NCBI GenBank assembly: GCA_951213105.1
Contig: OX578136.1
Location: forward strand, 155,193,178 to 155,257,177
DNA from: Amaurobius ferox
Taxonomy: Eukaryota; Arthropoda; Arachnida; Araneae; Amaurobiidae
Length of the DNA: 64,000 nucleotides
Direction of reading: 5' to 3'
In this document: piece after piece, positions 1-13,015 of the stretch
Numbering within the stretch: position 1 is the first letter of the stretch
How the letters are laid out: every line of letters begins with the position of its first letter
Translations under genes and position numbers: made by a program
The notes under the pieces: generated by a model
The model's database searches: none
What the model was told of the DNA's origin: nothing
The model's input: only the letters and a program-made list of their open reading frames with translations

Positions 1-711
1 AATTAATTTCGGTGAAATGTCACTTTCTGAAAACAGTGTGCGGATGAACGAGATCGAGAGACTGGATTTCCAATTTTAATCTGATATGACTTCAAGCATG
101 TTTCGAACTTTCCATTAATTCCTCAAGTTCCGAGTGGAGTGTGGCAGATTTCAATAACTGTCGAATTTTAATTCAATAATTGTAATTGTAAAGTTAATGT
201 AACTGTAAATGTAACTATAAAACTATCAACGTGACTGTAAAGCTTTAAAATATAAACATATATATTTAATTGGAAAAATAAATTAATAAAATAATTTTTT
301 TAAGAGTTTTCGCGTTGCTGAAGAATGTAAGAATTTCTGTTAGCAAAAGAATGCTTTTAGACATAATAAATCATTTTACAACATGTTACATTTGCAGTTG
401 TGAACAGACCACATACAGATTTACCATTAGCTCCATACCAATTGGAATACTTTTAACCAACTACAATAATAAGTAGACAGTTATTAAATTTTTATAAAAC
501 AGCATAAAACACACAAATAATTGTCTTAAGGTGTTTTGAAGACGAAAAACAACTTTATTTGTCAGGAATAGTAAGAAGAGCGAGCTGCACTCACCAGAGC
601 AAAATCGGAATCTGCCTGTAAAATAATTGACGTGCCTGGAGAAGAAAACCGGGAAAATTTCTCAACGGTGCACAGGAAGGTAAGAACCACGCAATAAGAA
701 ACAAGTAGATG

Positions 712-811
712 GATACTATGAATGGCAAAAACCAAGGAGGAATGTGTACGTCCAGCAGAAAGATTCCAAGCACCTGTTCAGCGAATTTTTGCCGTTCATT
801 CATAGTATCCT
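712..811. repeat. inverted repeat around GGATACTATGAATG
   Basis: GGATACTATGAATG followed by GCAAAAA at the left arm is mirrored by TTTTTGCC...CATTCATAGTATCC at the right arm. A related single arm occurs near 33340, next to AACGGCAAAAA. Confidence 0.6.
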
Positions 812-1404
812 GCTAACCGTTTTTTCCTCCCTAGTTTTTACCCCTTTTCTCCTCGCGCAGTCTGCAACTACTTTCCTATTTTAGTCATGTTTGCTATTCT
901 TCCGTCAGATCTCGATCTTGCTTTGGTGAGTAGAAAGCCCAGACCACACGACCAACCCGAAGGCTTCGATAATCCTGACGAAGAAGGATATTTTTGGCCT
1001 TCGAAAAAAGTTGACACAATTATTTTTATATTTTATGCGGTTTTATAAACTTTCAGCCTTTTTTTTTTAAACATTTTAGTAGTAGTTCTACAACGGAGTG
1101 TTTTCTTTGCCGCAAAGAGCATTTTTATTTTTATCATCACCTATTTAATTTTATCAATTTATTTTTAGAGTATAATTGGGTTTTAAAAGTAGTCAAATTA
1201 ATTGCTGTTTAGGAACAGAGCCTATATTAATTTTTAGAGACATGTTATAATATGTGGTCGGACTATGTATAAACTCTTTAGGATGACTATTATTGCCTCT
1301 AGACCAATATAAAACCACGATCCCATATCTTTGACAAAAATGTGGAAATTGGATTCAAATTTGGGCTTTTCTGAATCAAGAACAGAACCAAACTATAGCC
1401 TATA

Positions 1405-1434
1405 GAATGGTCATAGCTATAGCTATGGCCATTC
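1405..1434. repeat. 30-bp near-perfect palindrome
   Basis: The block GAATGGTCATAGCTA and the 15 bases after it are reverse complements except for one base pair. No repeat family recognised. Confidence 0.65.
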
Positions 1435-2567
1435 AAACCATAGTCAAACCGCAGAGCGGGGTTTGACCCTCAGCTGAGTATTACTTGGCACGAACTTCAG
1501 ATTAGCATTCCACGTACTAAACCTTTGTGATCTTCCTAGATTAAAATGCAATACGGTGCATCAAAATACTCTTAGAAAACGAAATCTCAAAGGGAGTCAT
1601 TTCTTGGCTGTAAGATTCTATCTGGCTCAATTTGACTGATACCTAAAAAATTACTTCTCCGTTGACAGCCAGAACTCAAAACAGAAATTATCAGAAAATA
1701 AATCCTTTTTCATCTAGAATGACCTAAAAATGCAGCGTAACGAGGAAATTAAAAAACGGTATGAAATCCATTATATATTGTTTAATATAAAATTTTCCAT
1801 AAATATGCAAAATCTATATGTTTTAAAATAGCAAAGGGGGAGATATTTTAAAGCAATGACCAGATCACAAAGTTTGGGTGTATTTTAAGAAGGTATTTCT
1901 AGCATAAACTTCGCCGTCTAATGTATATTTTTGGAAAACCATGAAAACCTGACATGTTCAGCCTGTCAATATAGTCCGACCGGTGTCTCAATTGCAAAAT
2001 AGGTGGCTTTGCATTAGGGCTCTCATTTATCCTTATGCAAAAACGTAAATACTAGAAGCTCTGGGTTTAAGGGGTGCGGGACAAGGTATTTAAATCCAAA
2101 TTTTATATTTCGTTTTTATACATTTTTCAATAATTTGAGACACGCAACATACTTTAATTTTGCATGAGGGGACCCAGGTTTGTATTATAAAGACCCTTTT
2201 AGGTACAATATTTTCTTTAATGTTGTAATCAGCGGTGGAATTTTTTTTTTGTTTGGGTCTTAGTGCATGAGTATGTCTTAGGAGATTGTGCAGTGTCTAC
2301 TTCTATTAAAAACGTGAGATTTCCTAAGTCTGCGAAGAGTTACGATAAACAGGATACTGTCCTACATAAAAAACCAGGGGAATGAGGAATTTCTTCTGAC
2401 GTAAAGTTTCACTTAAATAAGGAATTTGAAGGAGTGGGATGTAGGCTGCATTTCATCCATAGAAGAAAAGAGTTATCTCTCAGTAATTCGTTATAATATC
2501 GACTAGATATGCGAAGGTATATAAGATGAAATATATGTGATATTCATTTATTATATTTCAATATCCA

Positions 2568-2806
2568 GCCGACGAAGTGGTCAAGGCGAGCGTTTCCACA
2601 GCAATCGCTCGACCGCCGCGTTGTGGGTTCGAGTCCCACGTAAGGCATGGCTGTTTGTGTTGTGGGCGTAGTGTGTTCCGCCCCCTCTGGTTCGCCTGGG
2701 ACAACGTCTTAGGACGGCTAAATGGTTCACGTTCTGGCCTCTGACGAAAGGCGAATGACGAAAGTCTAGTGCCTGGCCATTAAAAAAAAAAGAAAGAAAA
2801 AAATTT
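2568..2806 (+). mobile_element. tRNA-derived SINE with poly(A) tail and target duplication
   Basis: The head resembles a tRNA with a long variable arm. It has an A-box-like AGTGGTCAAGGC, and GGGTTCGAGTCCCAC supplies the B box and T-arm. A body of about 150 bp ends in an A-rich tail (AAAAAAAAAAGAAAG). The element is bracketed by AATATCCA at 2560-2567 and 2807-2814, a target-site duplication that shows insertion by retrotransposition. Confidence 0.85.
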
Positions 2807-2814
2807 AATATCCA

Positions 2815-3555
2815 TCAGATATACATACGTACAATCTACAAAATTACTATTAAATGGGAAATGATAGAAGAATGGTAAAAATTTAATCCTTGGGAGTTTT
2901 TATTTGAAAACAATCCATTTATAAAGTTATGGCTTTTGCTTCTAATTTCGCATCCGCTGTCAAATTGATTAATTATATCCGTTTATGAAATTGATATTAT
3001 CTATATACTTGTTTTATTACATTAAATATTAAAAATAATTCTCATGTCCAGCAAGTTCAAACAATGGAGTGCAATATTATCTTCCGATATAGACAATTAT
3101 TTTTTAAGAGAATGCCATTGGAAATTTATCTATTGATAAATTTTTATTTAATTATATAAACAGCTAAAAATTATATCTAGGTATAGCCTTTTTCACTTTC
3201 TATCTAAGCATAAAATGTCTTAGTGATACTTGTATTCGTTCTTGAATTATCATGTCCACACCTCAGACACACATACACTCGTATATTTGGTTCGCTCCAA
3301 AGGTTGTCGAGATACGTTCATCTCTTTGAACATATAGCACACCGTTGTTTGAAAAGTGTCACATATCAAAAAACGGAAATTATTCAGAAAATGACTGATA
3401 ATGGTTTTAACATAAGATTTAACAACTCAACATTTAACAAATTAAAACCATAGTGAAAATAACAGACTTTTAATTTATATCAACGACAAGAAGAAATATG
3501 CATTACCAAACTGATTTTATTTTATTTTATTTTAATATCCCTGCAAAATAGCACA
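2815..3555. other. no gene or repeat recognised
   Basis: AT-rich filler. A 76-codon open stretch at 3223-3453 does not resemble any family I know. Confidence 0.5.
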
Positions 3556-3559
3556 AATC

Positions 3560-4592
3560 TATTCTGAGTTGTGACACTTGAGATTTTGTTCGAACACAAA
3601 AGCATATCTATGATAAGTTTCATGCATAAAAGACATATTTGATATTAGTTGTGATTTGTTTATACACAAAAGATATCTCTATTATGAATTGTTAATAGTT
3701 CATACACAAAGGGCATCTCTATAATGTGTTGATTGGCCTATCTATTATGATTTGTGTTGGTTCGTATATGCTAATGGTATCGATATTATAGCCAAAGCCG
3801 CTAAAGATCTAAAGGGGGTAGGTCTTTCTTGTCTTGGAAAGCACTGCTGAGAAAATGCATATGAAAATTAACCAGCGCAAAACTAAATACATGGCTTCTA
3901 CCAGAAGTTTGTCTTTGCCCCCTTGTATTTGAGGGTGGCTAGTGCAAATTTGCATATGTAGAGTATTTTAACTACCTGGGGTCTCAAACTTGTAAAACAG
4001 TAGTAGTTTAGAAATTCAAAAACAAATCATAGCTGCAAATCGCTGTTTTGTTGATTAAGAAGATTATTCACATCACATGTAATTGGGAGAGGAACAAAAT
4101 TACAACTATATAAAGTACTTATAAGACCTTATCTTAATTTATGCTTCAGAAACTTAGACTGTTACAGGACATGATGAAAAAGCTCTTTTATATAAAGATT
4201 CTGACATAATCAAATACATTAAAATTAACAAACTGCAATGGGCAGGACATTTGCTTAAAATGGATAACAAACAGAATCACAAAGATAATTTTTATGTCCA
4301 CAGATCAGGAAAAGAAAAGGTCGAGAGGATGAGAGTTGCGTGGACAAGGAGTTTGAAGTGTTAAAAATTTAAAAGTAGAGAAACATTTATATAAGGGGGT
4401 CGCTTGGAAGGACCTTCTGAGGAAGGCCAATGCTCACAGTGGGGTGTCAAGTCACTGATGATGATTGGTTCGTACACAAAATACATCCCTAATATGAGTT
4501 GTGATTGGTTCGTACACAAAATAACATATCTTAAGGCTTGTGATTGGTTTATACACAAAACCATATCTGTATTTTAATTTGGGATGGTTTTG
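3560..4592. repeat. degenerate about 50-bp minisatellite, split by a retrotransposon fragment
   Basis: Units built on TTGTGATTGGTTCGTACACA followed by an AT-rich half recur at 3560-3785 and again at 4467-4592. The piece between them is the RT remnant listed separately. Confidence 0.65.
3790..4466 (+). pseudogene. non-LTR retrotransposon RT C-terminal remnant
   Basis: Translation across frames gives a string typical of the last part of a non-LTR reverse transcriptase ORF: a KINQRKTKYMAS block, EIQKQIIAANRC, a YASET-like block with DEKALL, then KINKLQWAGHLLKMD and a GR/W-type tail. Frameshifts and stops break it throughout, so it is dead. It ends in a GATGATGATT tail like the simple 3' repeat of such elements. 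The same 3' tail recurs at 7969-8070 and 40354-40443. Confidence 0.7.
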
Positions 4593-4809
4593 AAGTTTTA
4601 CGTGTTCACAAGACAGACTTATTTTTGAGTTACGACACTCTTTACCAAATAATGCCAGTTTTGCAAACAGTACTTGATCACCTTTTGGAAATTTTCAAAA
4701 CAACGCAAGTACGATCTGCTAGACCATTTATGAAGACAAGTTAGAACACTTTTAATAATAATCTAGATCATAACATCAAATAGAGTTTGGTAAGCAGACG
4801 TACGTTCCG

Positions 4810-5165
4810 GAAATCTTTAGATTTTCTTTTTCAGTGCGAATAAGTCTGCACATGAAGGCACAATGAGCCCAAGACTATGTTGGCTAAGAAGAAAATTGCT
4901 AAACAATAGAATCCAATATAGTAGCGCCACCTAGTGTGTTAAAAAGGACGTAAAACAAGGAAAAACAGAAAATGAAGGAAATATGAGGTTGAGAAGCAAA
5001 CAAGAAAAATAAATAAAACACAGAGTATATAAACTCAACGTGCGGAATAGAAAAAAACGAATCAGAGAAACAATTAGCATTTATTTTAAAATGTTTGCGC
5101 TCATTTGGACGTTCAGGTCCGAGCTTATTCACACTGAAAAAGAAACTCCAAAGACTTCTCAAGTA
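4810..5165. mobile_element. short inverted-repeat element (356 bp)
   Basis: Left arm TTCTTTTTCAGTGCGAATAAG-like sequence at 4827-4850 is mirrored by CTTATTCACACTGAAAAAG at 5125-5145, with weaker matching beyond. The interior shares TAGTAGCGCCACCTAG with 10538-10555 in opposite orientation, so this and the 10.2-kb structure are one family. No ORF, hence non-autonomous. Confidence 0.65.
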
Positions 5166-5200
5166 TAAGCCTGCTCACTAATTTTTATTTGTGCTTTATT

Positions 5201-6122
5201 ACTTTCCTTATATACATAATGTATAATGAAAGTATTGTGACAGGGTCGAAAATTCGAATTCGAGTTTTCAACGGGAGAGTACGTTTCAAGCATCCCTGAT
5301 CACGAATCAAACATTTTTGAGGTGATGTCTCTCTGTGTGTGTGTGTGTATCAGTGAGTCTGTGGAGACGATATCTCACGAACGAATGAAGCGATTCGAAT
5401 GAAATTTGGTGCAAAAATCACAATCCGTGAATACTGGAAGCCTATTGTGTTTAAAGGTAATCGAATGTCCAGAACCCCCCTGAAATTTCGGGTGAAATTT
5501 TGAAAAAAATCATCAAAAAATCAAAACATTTAATAAAGTTACGCAAATAGACATTTCTTATGCAATTTTTCTTTAGAAAACGATTGAAATAAACTTTAGA
5601 ATGCTAGCATGAACCGTTCTCAAGATATTGCACATTTTTCAAATAAATTTATCAAAAAATGCCATAAACTAAAAAAAAAATATTAACTGTTGAGAAACAT
5701 GTTCCCTTTTCATATGTAATATCATGCAATAAATTTGGTTGCATCATTCTCGTGGATCTAGCTCGTTCCAATCATGAGAAAAAATAGTTTGAGTAATACT
5801 TTTGTATTTGAACGACAATAGTCATTTATTTGCTATAAGAACAACTTATTTCTCCGTCCATAACGCTTGGCGGAATTTTGGCGACGAATTTGGCAGAATG
5901 TTGCCAACTTGGCGACTTTTTGAAATGTTGCCAAATTAATGAAAATCTCGCCAAATGGATAAAAATGACGCTAAATCAATGAAAATGACGACTCATTGTC
6001 GAAAATTTAATATCTTGGAAAGAATATAAGTATCTACTATAAGAAAAACCTATTTTTTTTTACTGTAAAAGTAGTAAATTCATTGCATTATATAAGGAAA
6101 GTCATGTGTTGCCCACATCAGA
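5201..6122 (-). mobile_element. repeat family A, copy 1
   Basis: A 0.92-kb member of the most frequent interspersed repeat in the window, inverted. In its own 5'-to-3' sense it starts TCTGATGTGGGCAACACATG and continues into ACTTTCCTTATATAATG. It passes a core rich in TCGCCAA/TTGGCGA words, then a (CA)n tract, and ends in an ACTTTCC...GGAAAGT hairpin. No coding capacity is conserved between copies. Confidence 0.85.
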
Positions 6123-8600
6123 TTTTTTTACGTTGTGATCAAGTTTATTGATTGTGCACAAAGTCACATACTGTTTTTTAAAGCACGTTTATCCGATTGA
6201 TAGGTTAATATGTTTATTCAATTTAATCATAGCTATCTGAAAATTATTCTTTTACAGTCGTGTCAAAGTTAAGTGTGTAGTAGTAACACATTTCACATTC
6301 AAAAACTGAAAAGCAATAACTTTCCTATATTATAGTATGAGAAAATAAATTTATAAATGAACTTATACTGACAAGCTAAATGTCTCATGAAATCAAATGG
6401 GGTTGAAAGGGTTTAAGAATTAAAAGTCGATACAAGAAACAAAATGGAGGAAATGACTGGCCCGATTTTTTTCTTCAAGTGTCTGAGAAATCAATATTTT
6501 TAATCTGGTAAAACACACTAGAAGGAAATAAATTCTCACCTGATCTGTCCCTATATAAAGGCAAAGTAGTATGCAACGCAATATTATGTTAGTAAAGCCT
6601 TCGCTTTACGTCTATCTCCGTTTTCCTTTGCGTCTTAATTTGCAGACTTAAGATCTTTCTAGAAGATATGTGACACCTATTCGATACGGCGGCGATTTCT
6701 TCATAGGGTAGTGTTCATGCCAGACCTTATGGTGAGTGAATTCTGATCCAATAAGATTTATACTGAAATGTTCACACATTATTACTTAATGTGTGCATGT
6801 GACATAATCGTAGATATAAAAATTCTCTATTTTTATATGCCCAACGCATGACTTTTCCTGCAAGCTAAAATATTTCGATTTTGAGTGAAACAGAGACAAA
6901 AATTCGAGGTTTCTTGTATCTCGTTAAAATAAATAAATAAAAAAATAAAATATCACATTTTAATAGAAGTTACTGCTATTATAATAAGCACACCATTTTT
7001 CATGGGTACAGCTCGATTCTTTTGACAGATGGTCTTTGAAAAATAACATTTGGAAAAGCAAAATTTATAACAACTTATGAAAGGCTTAGTAAGACTCTAA
7101 AGGACAGGTGTCCATTAAATTTTGGTTAAAGATTAAATATGCTTTTAAAACATAGACTAATTTGACAATTCAATTTTTATTAATTTTTTTTTAGTTTAAG
7201 ATAAATAAGGAATGCTATCTCGAAAACGACGTACAATAGTAATAATATATTTCCACTACTATACTATAAATAATATATTTCGCTTATGTATAAGACATTG
7301 CATATAAAATTTCTGTTTCTTTAACGTTTTGAACAAAATTATTTATTTGTTTAATTTTTTTTGTTTGTTTTTTTGTATTTTCCTAAAATATTTTGCTGAA
7401 AAATTGAAAATCGTTATCGGTTCTGAGATCCCTGAAACTCCATAGGCTGCTTAGGGTTACCGATTTAAATATTCGTATTAAATTTCACTTGAGTCGCTAA
7501 ATTTATTTGAGAGTTATATATGCTTACAGACAAACATCAATGAAAAAAGGGTTTAATCGTATTCCAGATTGTGCATAGCGTAAAAATCCATTCAAATCTG
7601 ATAATTGGATTTTCTACGTTACAATACGTTTCCTTTACATATTCCCTATGTGAAGTAATGACGATGAAATATAAAATTTGCTTATTTCATGGTCATAATG
7701 TACATTTGTACAAGTACTAATACACATCTGCAGATTTCGATAGCGAGCGAAACATTGAGATTTCATTATACTTGCTCTGATAGATTGACATTCTTAATAT
7801 GCCACGTACTAGTTATCTACATACACAAACATATATTTTACATCTTGCAAATGTATGCAATCATATACCTCCGTAATTAAGTCAGAATACCTTAATGAAA
7901 CCTTTTTTGAAGTGTTACAGTAAAACACAGACGGCGTCCCAATCATGTTTAAAGATAAAAAATTAGAGAAGCCTTGCTCCAAGCGGGAACAGCTTGGAAG
8001 AATCTTCTGGGGAATACCAAGGCCCACAATGAGCTGTCGAGCCATTGATGAAGATGATTGCATTCATCGGAATGGGTTTGCTTACATTTCTTGTAACGAA
8101 AATACGTCGTAATTAATAACGTTTAGAAACTGCTCCAAGGAAAATATCTCCATTTGGTAGTATTGCTATATCTTTCCTTTTTCAAATGCAAACTTCCTCC
8201 TCAAGGGTAATGTGATTTTAGTCCCTTCGGAGTGCAGAATCAGGAATTTGCCACATACTATCCATGGAAATATGCTGGTAAAATTCTTTAGAAATGAATA
8301 TTCAGATATGCATTTAGTCATTAAGTCATTAATTCATATTGCATTACAGTCATTAAGTTTATATACTTAATGACTGTCAATTGCACAGAGTAGGGATTAT
8401 GGATCTACACTTCGTTTATCTAAATGATAATTCGACAATTTTGATGATCTGAAGTTGAAAATCTTCTGACGAAATCTTTTCATCTCTTAACGAATTCTTA
8501 ATTAAAGATTTTCGACAATTTCAAATACTTCCATTGATTCTCACAATATGCTGTTTACTTTTATTATTCGCTTATATTAAATCAGTTTTTTTTTTTCATG
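6123..8600. other. no gene; retrotransposon tail fragment inside
   Basis: AT-rich. Positions 7969-8070 match the 3' tail of the non-LTR remnant at 3790-4466 (GGAAGAATCTTCTGGGGAA... GATGAAGATGATTG). Nothing else was recognised. Confidence 0.55.
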
Positions 8601-8601
8601 A

Positions 8602-8830
8602 AGTTTCTTTTTTTTAATACGACGATAAGTTTTCTTACATTCCGCAAATAATTTCATTAAATAATCTCCGATATTTAACCTAAAAGTGTAAAGCAGTCAT
8701 AGGGACTGTTTTTGAACATGAAATTTCTTTTTTTTAATACGACGATAAGTTTTCTTACATTCCGCAAATAATTTCATTAAATAATCTCCGATATTTAACC
8801 TAAAAGTGTAAAGCAGTCATAGGGACTGTT
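8602..8830 (+). repeat. 120-bp tandem duplication
   Basis: About 110 bp starting TTCTTTTTTTTAATACGACG is repeated with virtually no differences at an offset of 120 bp. This points to a recent duplication. Confidence 0.9.
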
Positions 8831-9167
8831 TAAAATATTCACGAATTTTGTTTCTGATAAGAATAAAATCGTAAGGAATTGAAAAGAACCAAAATATCTT
8901 GAGAGCGGTTTATCCGTGAGTAGTGGATGTAATTTAATTCATTTTGACATCAACAAGTGTATTTAGGAGAACTATTTAATTAATAAATTTCTCTAATTTC
9001 ACTATTTTGTTATTTTTGCATGCTATTTTTTAAAAAGCCCAGTCCTAAGAAAAAAAAATTATCGAAACTTTATTGGAATTTTTTACTTCATTGCCATACT
9101 TTCCTTAAACATATATTATGTATTTTAAGGCAATGCTTTCTGAAGTGTGATACAAGTAACTACGAGG

Positions 9168-9446
9168 GCGTAGTAGTCCAGTGGTTAGAGCGCTGGAGTT
9201 GCACTCGGTAGGCCCGGGTTCGATTCCAACCGCTGCCAGAACTGCCGCCGTGTTCACGCGGAGTACGATCACGTTAAACATGTGGGTTTGTAAGTCCTTC
9301 CGAGAAGTTGGTGGTAGGGGAAGGAGGGTACGGTCCCCGTGGATGCCTCCCCCACTGGGTTCCGGTCTAAATTGGGTGGCACTTCCCGGCCGTCCAAACA
9401 GTTACCTTACACCTTTGTGGTAGGTCGGACGGTCTGGGTCTCAACA
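9168..9446 (+). mobile_element. tRNA-derived SINE, family B, full copy with 16-bp target duplication
   Basis: Flanked by ACAAGTAACTACGAGG at 9152-9167 and 9447-9462. The head contains AGTGGTTAGAGCGCTGGAG and GGGTTCGATTCC (A and B boxes of the RNA polymerase III promoter). The body carries the conserved ACATGTGGGTTTGTAAGTCC and GGATGCCTCCCCCACTGGG blocks. The 3' end folds as GGCCGTCC...GGACGGTC and finishes CTGGGTCTCAACAACAA. This intact duplication marks it as the cleanest insertion of the family here. Confidence 0.92.
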
Positions 9447-9462
9447 ACAAGTAACTACGAGG

Positions 9463-10103
9463 AGAGGTGCAAGGGTTCGAAGAGGTACTCTGTCAAATTT
9501 GTTATCGTTCGGCCTTTACCGACAATCAGTATTTTGTAACAGAACATTATATATAAATGATGCAGCAGATCGAAAAGTACTGTTTCCCTACCAAAACACA
9601 ATGGACAATTTAGCACAGCACAATAAACATTTAAGAAGCAAGAAAGTTATCAAAAATTCTGAAAAAAAAAAATAAAATTTAAAAAATTATATTAATTTAC
9701 ACCATCAAAAATTATAGTTATTAAATAATCCTAGTGTACAAGTATATTATGAATGTTATCATTAATAAAACTCCAAACTAGTTTAATTATATCTATGAAA
9801 ATTTATGATATCATGTCCGGATCAACATATTATGATTTTATCGAAAAAAAAACATATGTATATTATATGTTATATAATATTTCTTAATTTTCAATTATTT
9901 ATTTTTATTTTTTATTATTTTTATTTAAAATATTATTTTTCTCTACCCTAAAAATGTAATTCCATTAGCTTTAATAGATTTTGTTTTTAAAAAGTTTAAA
10001 CTTCTATTGATTTTGTCGACATTTTCGCATTTAACAAGAATTTATTAACTGGAATTGGACTTGAACAACTAGAATCCTTAAAAAGAATTTATTAAGTAAA
10101 CAC
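9463..10103. other. no gene or repeat recognised
   Basis: AT-rich sequence only. Confidence 0.5.
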
Positions 10104-10174
10104 ATGTACGCTTCGGAAAAATTTGGATGTCCTTCTTCAGCGTTAATAATATTGGACATGATAGAAAAATACGA

Positions 10175-10335
10175 ATACGTGCGTTTCGAAAATCAAAGGA
10201 TTTCTTTCTTCAGTGCCAGGACAGAACTCTCACATGAGCGTACACTTAGTCGGTCAATGACGCTCATTTGGGCTTTGAGGTCCTGGCTTGTTGCACTGAA
10301 GAAAGAAATCCTTTGATTTTCAGAACGTACATATA
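10175..10335. repeat. inverted repeat with 29-bp perfect arms
   Basis: GAAAATCAAAGGATTTCTTT and the nine bases after it (to CAGTGC) at 10187-10216 are mirrored exactly at 10294-10322, with weaker matching outward (CGTGCGTTTC versus AGAACGTAC) and inward (CAGGAC/GTCCTG). The right side continues into sequence related to the 4.8-kb element. Confidence 0.85.
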
Positions 10336-10699
10336 CTTTTCTATTTGCGCCACATTTTATGTTGTGATTCAGTTTTTTTATTGGTTGTGTATAAAATCAC
10401 GTTATTTACTCAAATCGATAATGGATAAACGACAGAATCAAAAGAAAATAGAAAATGAAGAAAAAATGAATAGATAATAACCGAGTTTATTCTTCCTTCA
10501 TTTTATATATTTTCTCGTTTTACTCCTCTATTATCACACTAGGTGGCGCTACTAAATTGGGTTATGTTGGTTGGTCATTTACTATTTGGGCAGTATAATT
10601 TAGGCCTGGATCCAAGTGAAAAAAATTTGCTTCGCAATTTCGCAAAGTACTTAGTTTTCGTAGTCTTTCGTGAAACGAAAATGTTCCACTTGTATCTCT

Positions 10700-11460
10700 G
10701 CCTTAGTGCTTATTTAGGTGTTCAAATGCAATCTTGTTCGCACAAAAAAAGAAATCCGAAGCTACGTTTGCTCACATTATATGAGCTGCATTTTACGTTT
10801 TAATTAATTCATTATGAAAAATTGCTTGCATGGTATGAGGGGGCAATTTTAATATAAACTGTCTGAAAAGTATAATTTTTCTTGAATATTGACATAATTT
10901 TTAATTTACTTTTCAAACGATATGCAGGTGGTGTACTTGTTCCATATTACTCGGGTTTAAATAGAAATGCAAATTTCTACCTTTTAAGATATGTTACATA
11001 TAGGGCAGATCTGGAGAAACTTCGATCCACTGCTATTTAGCTTTCATTCATAAGATTTTGACCATCTCCCGCATATGTTTCATATTATAAACATATCACG
11101 AGAAAAAAAAATTAATATACAGCTATATGAATTCAACCGAGATATCATTTAGTATCATTGAAACTGTGGATGGTATAAACATTTCATTTATACATTTGAA
11201 TTTGTGAATTCTCAATGAAAATCTTACAAAATTGCATCAGATTTCATCTTTTACTTATCACTTCTATCGGGTTTTGCGTTGTTCATTCAAAATATATTTA
11301 TTTATGTAACATCTTCACCATTTTCTTAATAACACTGAACAACAAATTACGAATATTTTTTGATCCCTAAGATTAAACCAAGTTGTCTGGTCTGCTGAAT
11401 ATGAAAAAGGCCGAGAGAACACCAGATCAGCTCCAGTTTTTGAAATATTTATAAAACAAG
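10700..11460. other. no gene or repeat recognised
   Basis: AT-rich, ending at a long AT microsatellite. Confidence 0.5.
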
Positions 11461-11472
11461 TTTTACACATTA

Positions 11473-11613
<141 letters not shown>

Positions 11614-11923
11614 CTATTACAATCCTCATTCAGGAAAATTGCTCTTATAATATGATTCGGGAGCATCAGAAGGCTCCAACAATAGTCTGCTAGCATTGCT
11701 ACATATCATTTTCCTCGGTACAGTTACCCTGATTAATTGCATACACTTGGTTACACACTATGTGATTACATGAGTATGCAGATTAATATTATTAATTCCC
11801 CTCTTGATTATGTATTATAGAGATAATAAATAGAAAATAATTATATCAATTTTCATAACAAATAATAGTAATTCTTTACTATATATATAATATATTCCTT
11901 CTATATTTATTACTAGCCGCCTT

Positions 11924-12242
11924 CGGCGACCGGCCTGTTCGCTACCCTTGAAAATTCTGACCGTGGCAAACTCGCTGGCGCGACTTGCCAGAAAGGTGTA
12001 AGGTAACTATTTGGACGGCCAGGAAGTGCAACCCAATTCAGACCGGAACCCAGTGGGGGAGGCATCCACAGGTAGCGTACCCTCCTTCCCCTACTACCAA
12101 CCTCCCGGAAGGAATTACGGACCCACATGTTTAACGTAATCGTACTCCGTGTAAACACGACGGCAGTGTGGCAGTGGCGGGAATCAATCCCGGGCCTACC
12201 AAGTGCAATTCCCGCGCACTAACCACTGGGCTACCCCGCCCT
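11924..12242 (-). mobile_element. SINE family B, inverted copy
   Basis: The reverse strand carries the tRNA-like head (AGCCCAGTGGTTAGTGCGCG, GGGATTGATTCC) at its right end and the conserved body and GTTACCTTACACC tail segment leftward. Beyond TTTCTGG the 3' tail departs from the family consensus. Confidence 0.85.
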
Positions 12243-12267
12243 CCGCGAAAATCTCCATAACTTTCTT

Positions 12268-12474
12268 TTTATTCACCCAATTTAGACCGGAACCTAGTGG
12301 GGGAGGCATCCACAGAGACCGTACCTTCCTTCCCCTACCACCAACCTCTCGGAAGGACTTACGGACCCACATGTTTAACGTGATTGTACGCCGCGTGAAC
12401 ACGGCGGCAGTTTAGGCAGTGGCGGGAGTTGAACCCGGGCCTACTGAGTGCAATTCCCGCACTCTAACCACTGA
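12268..12474 (-). mobile_element. SINE family B, 3'-truncated inverted copy
   Basis: A second inverted copy with intact head and body, cut off at the AAATTGGGTG block. It lies head-to-tail beside the previous copy, separated by about 25 bp. Confidence 0.85.
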
Positions 12475-12479
12475 CACTT

Positions 12480-13013
12480 TATCACTGGCACTTTATCTCT
12501 TTTCCTTCCATGTTTTCCAAAAATTAAACTGGATTCACGAAATTGGCATCTTTTCTTCAATGCAAATATGAAAATTACAGGAGATTTCTATGCAATAACG
12601 CGAGTATGTATATAGCGTTAACCTTTATGGGGTTCGCTTTTTGTTTCATAATATTCCATGCATATGCAAATAAACAATATTCTTATTAGACCACAATATT
12701 CTATGGTACGCAAATACCAGTTTTTCGATTAAGTAGGGTCGACTGTACCTTTTTTTCAGGGAAAGTAAGTCTTGATGAAAACATTCCCTCTCTGCTGGTC
12801 ACTGATAGTATATGGCAATTAGTCAGGAAAAAAACCAGATGAGAGAGTTAAATGTGGATTTTCAATGTGATATTGCACCCTAGTTTCTCGTAACACTGCA
12901 AAATAGTTTCTACAAGTAATACAGACTATCGATTTCCGCTGAACCAATCCCCATATCATGAAGACTAGAGCTAATACATGGTTTTTAAGTACATATTCGT
13001 GCCAGCATGTCCA
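12480..13013. other. no gene or repeat recognised
   Basis: AT-rich sequence between the SINE pair and the mariner. Confidence 0.5.
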
Positions 13014-13015
13014 TA

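Larger units (their letters stand above)
1..2559. other. intergenic, no gene seen
   Basis: AT-rich sequence without a supportable coding region on either strand. It holds an inverted repeat at 712-811 and a 30-bp near-perfect palindrome at 1405-1434. The 712-811 motif (ATACTATGAATGAACGGC) recurs near 33340, so part of this stretch belongs to a dispersed repeat. Confidence 0.6.

Noticed and set aside
9181..9539. Open frames with LNMWVCKSFREVGGRGRRVRSP (also at 11913, 12196 and 61423)
   Set aside because: They are SINE family B body sequence read in a chance frame, present in each copy.
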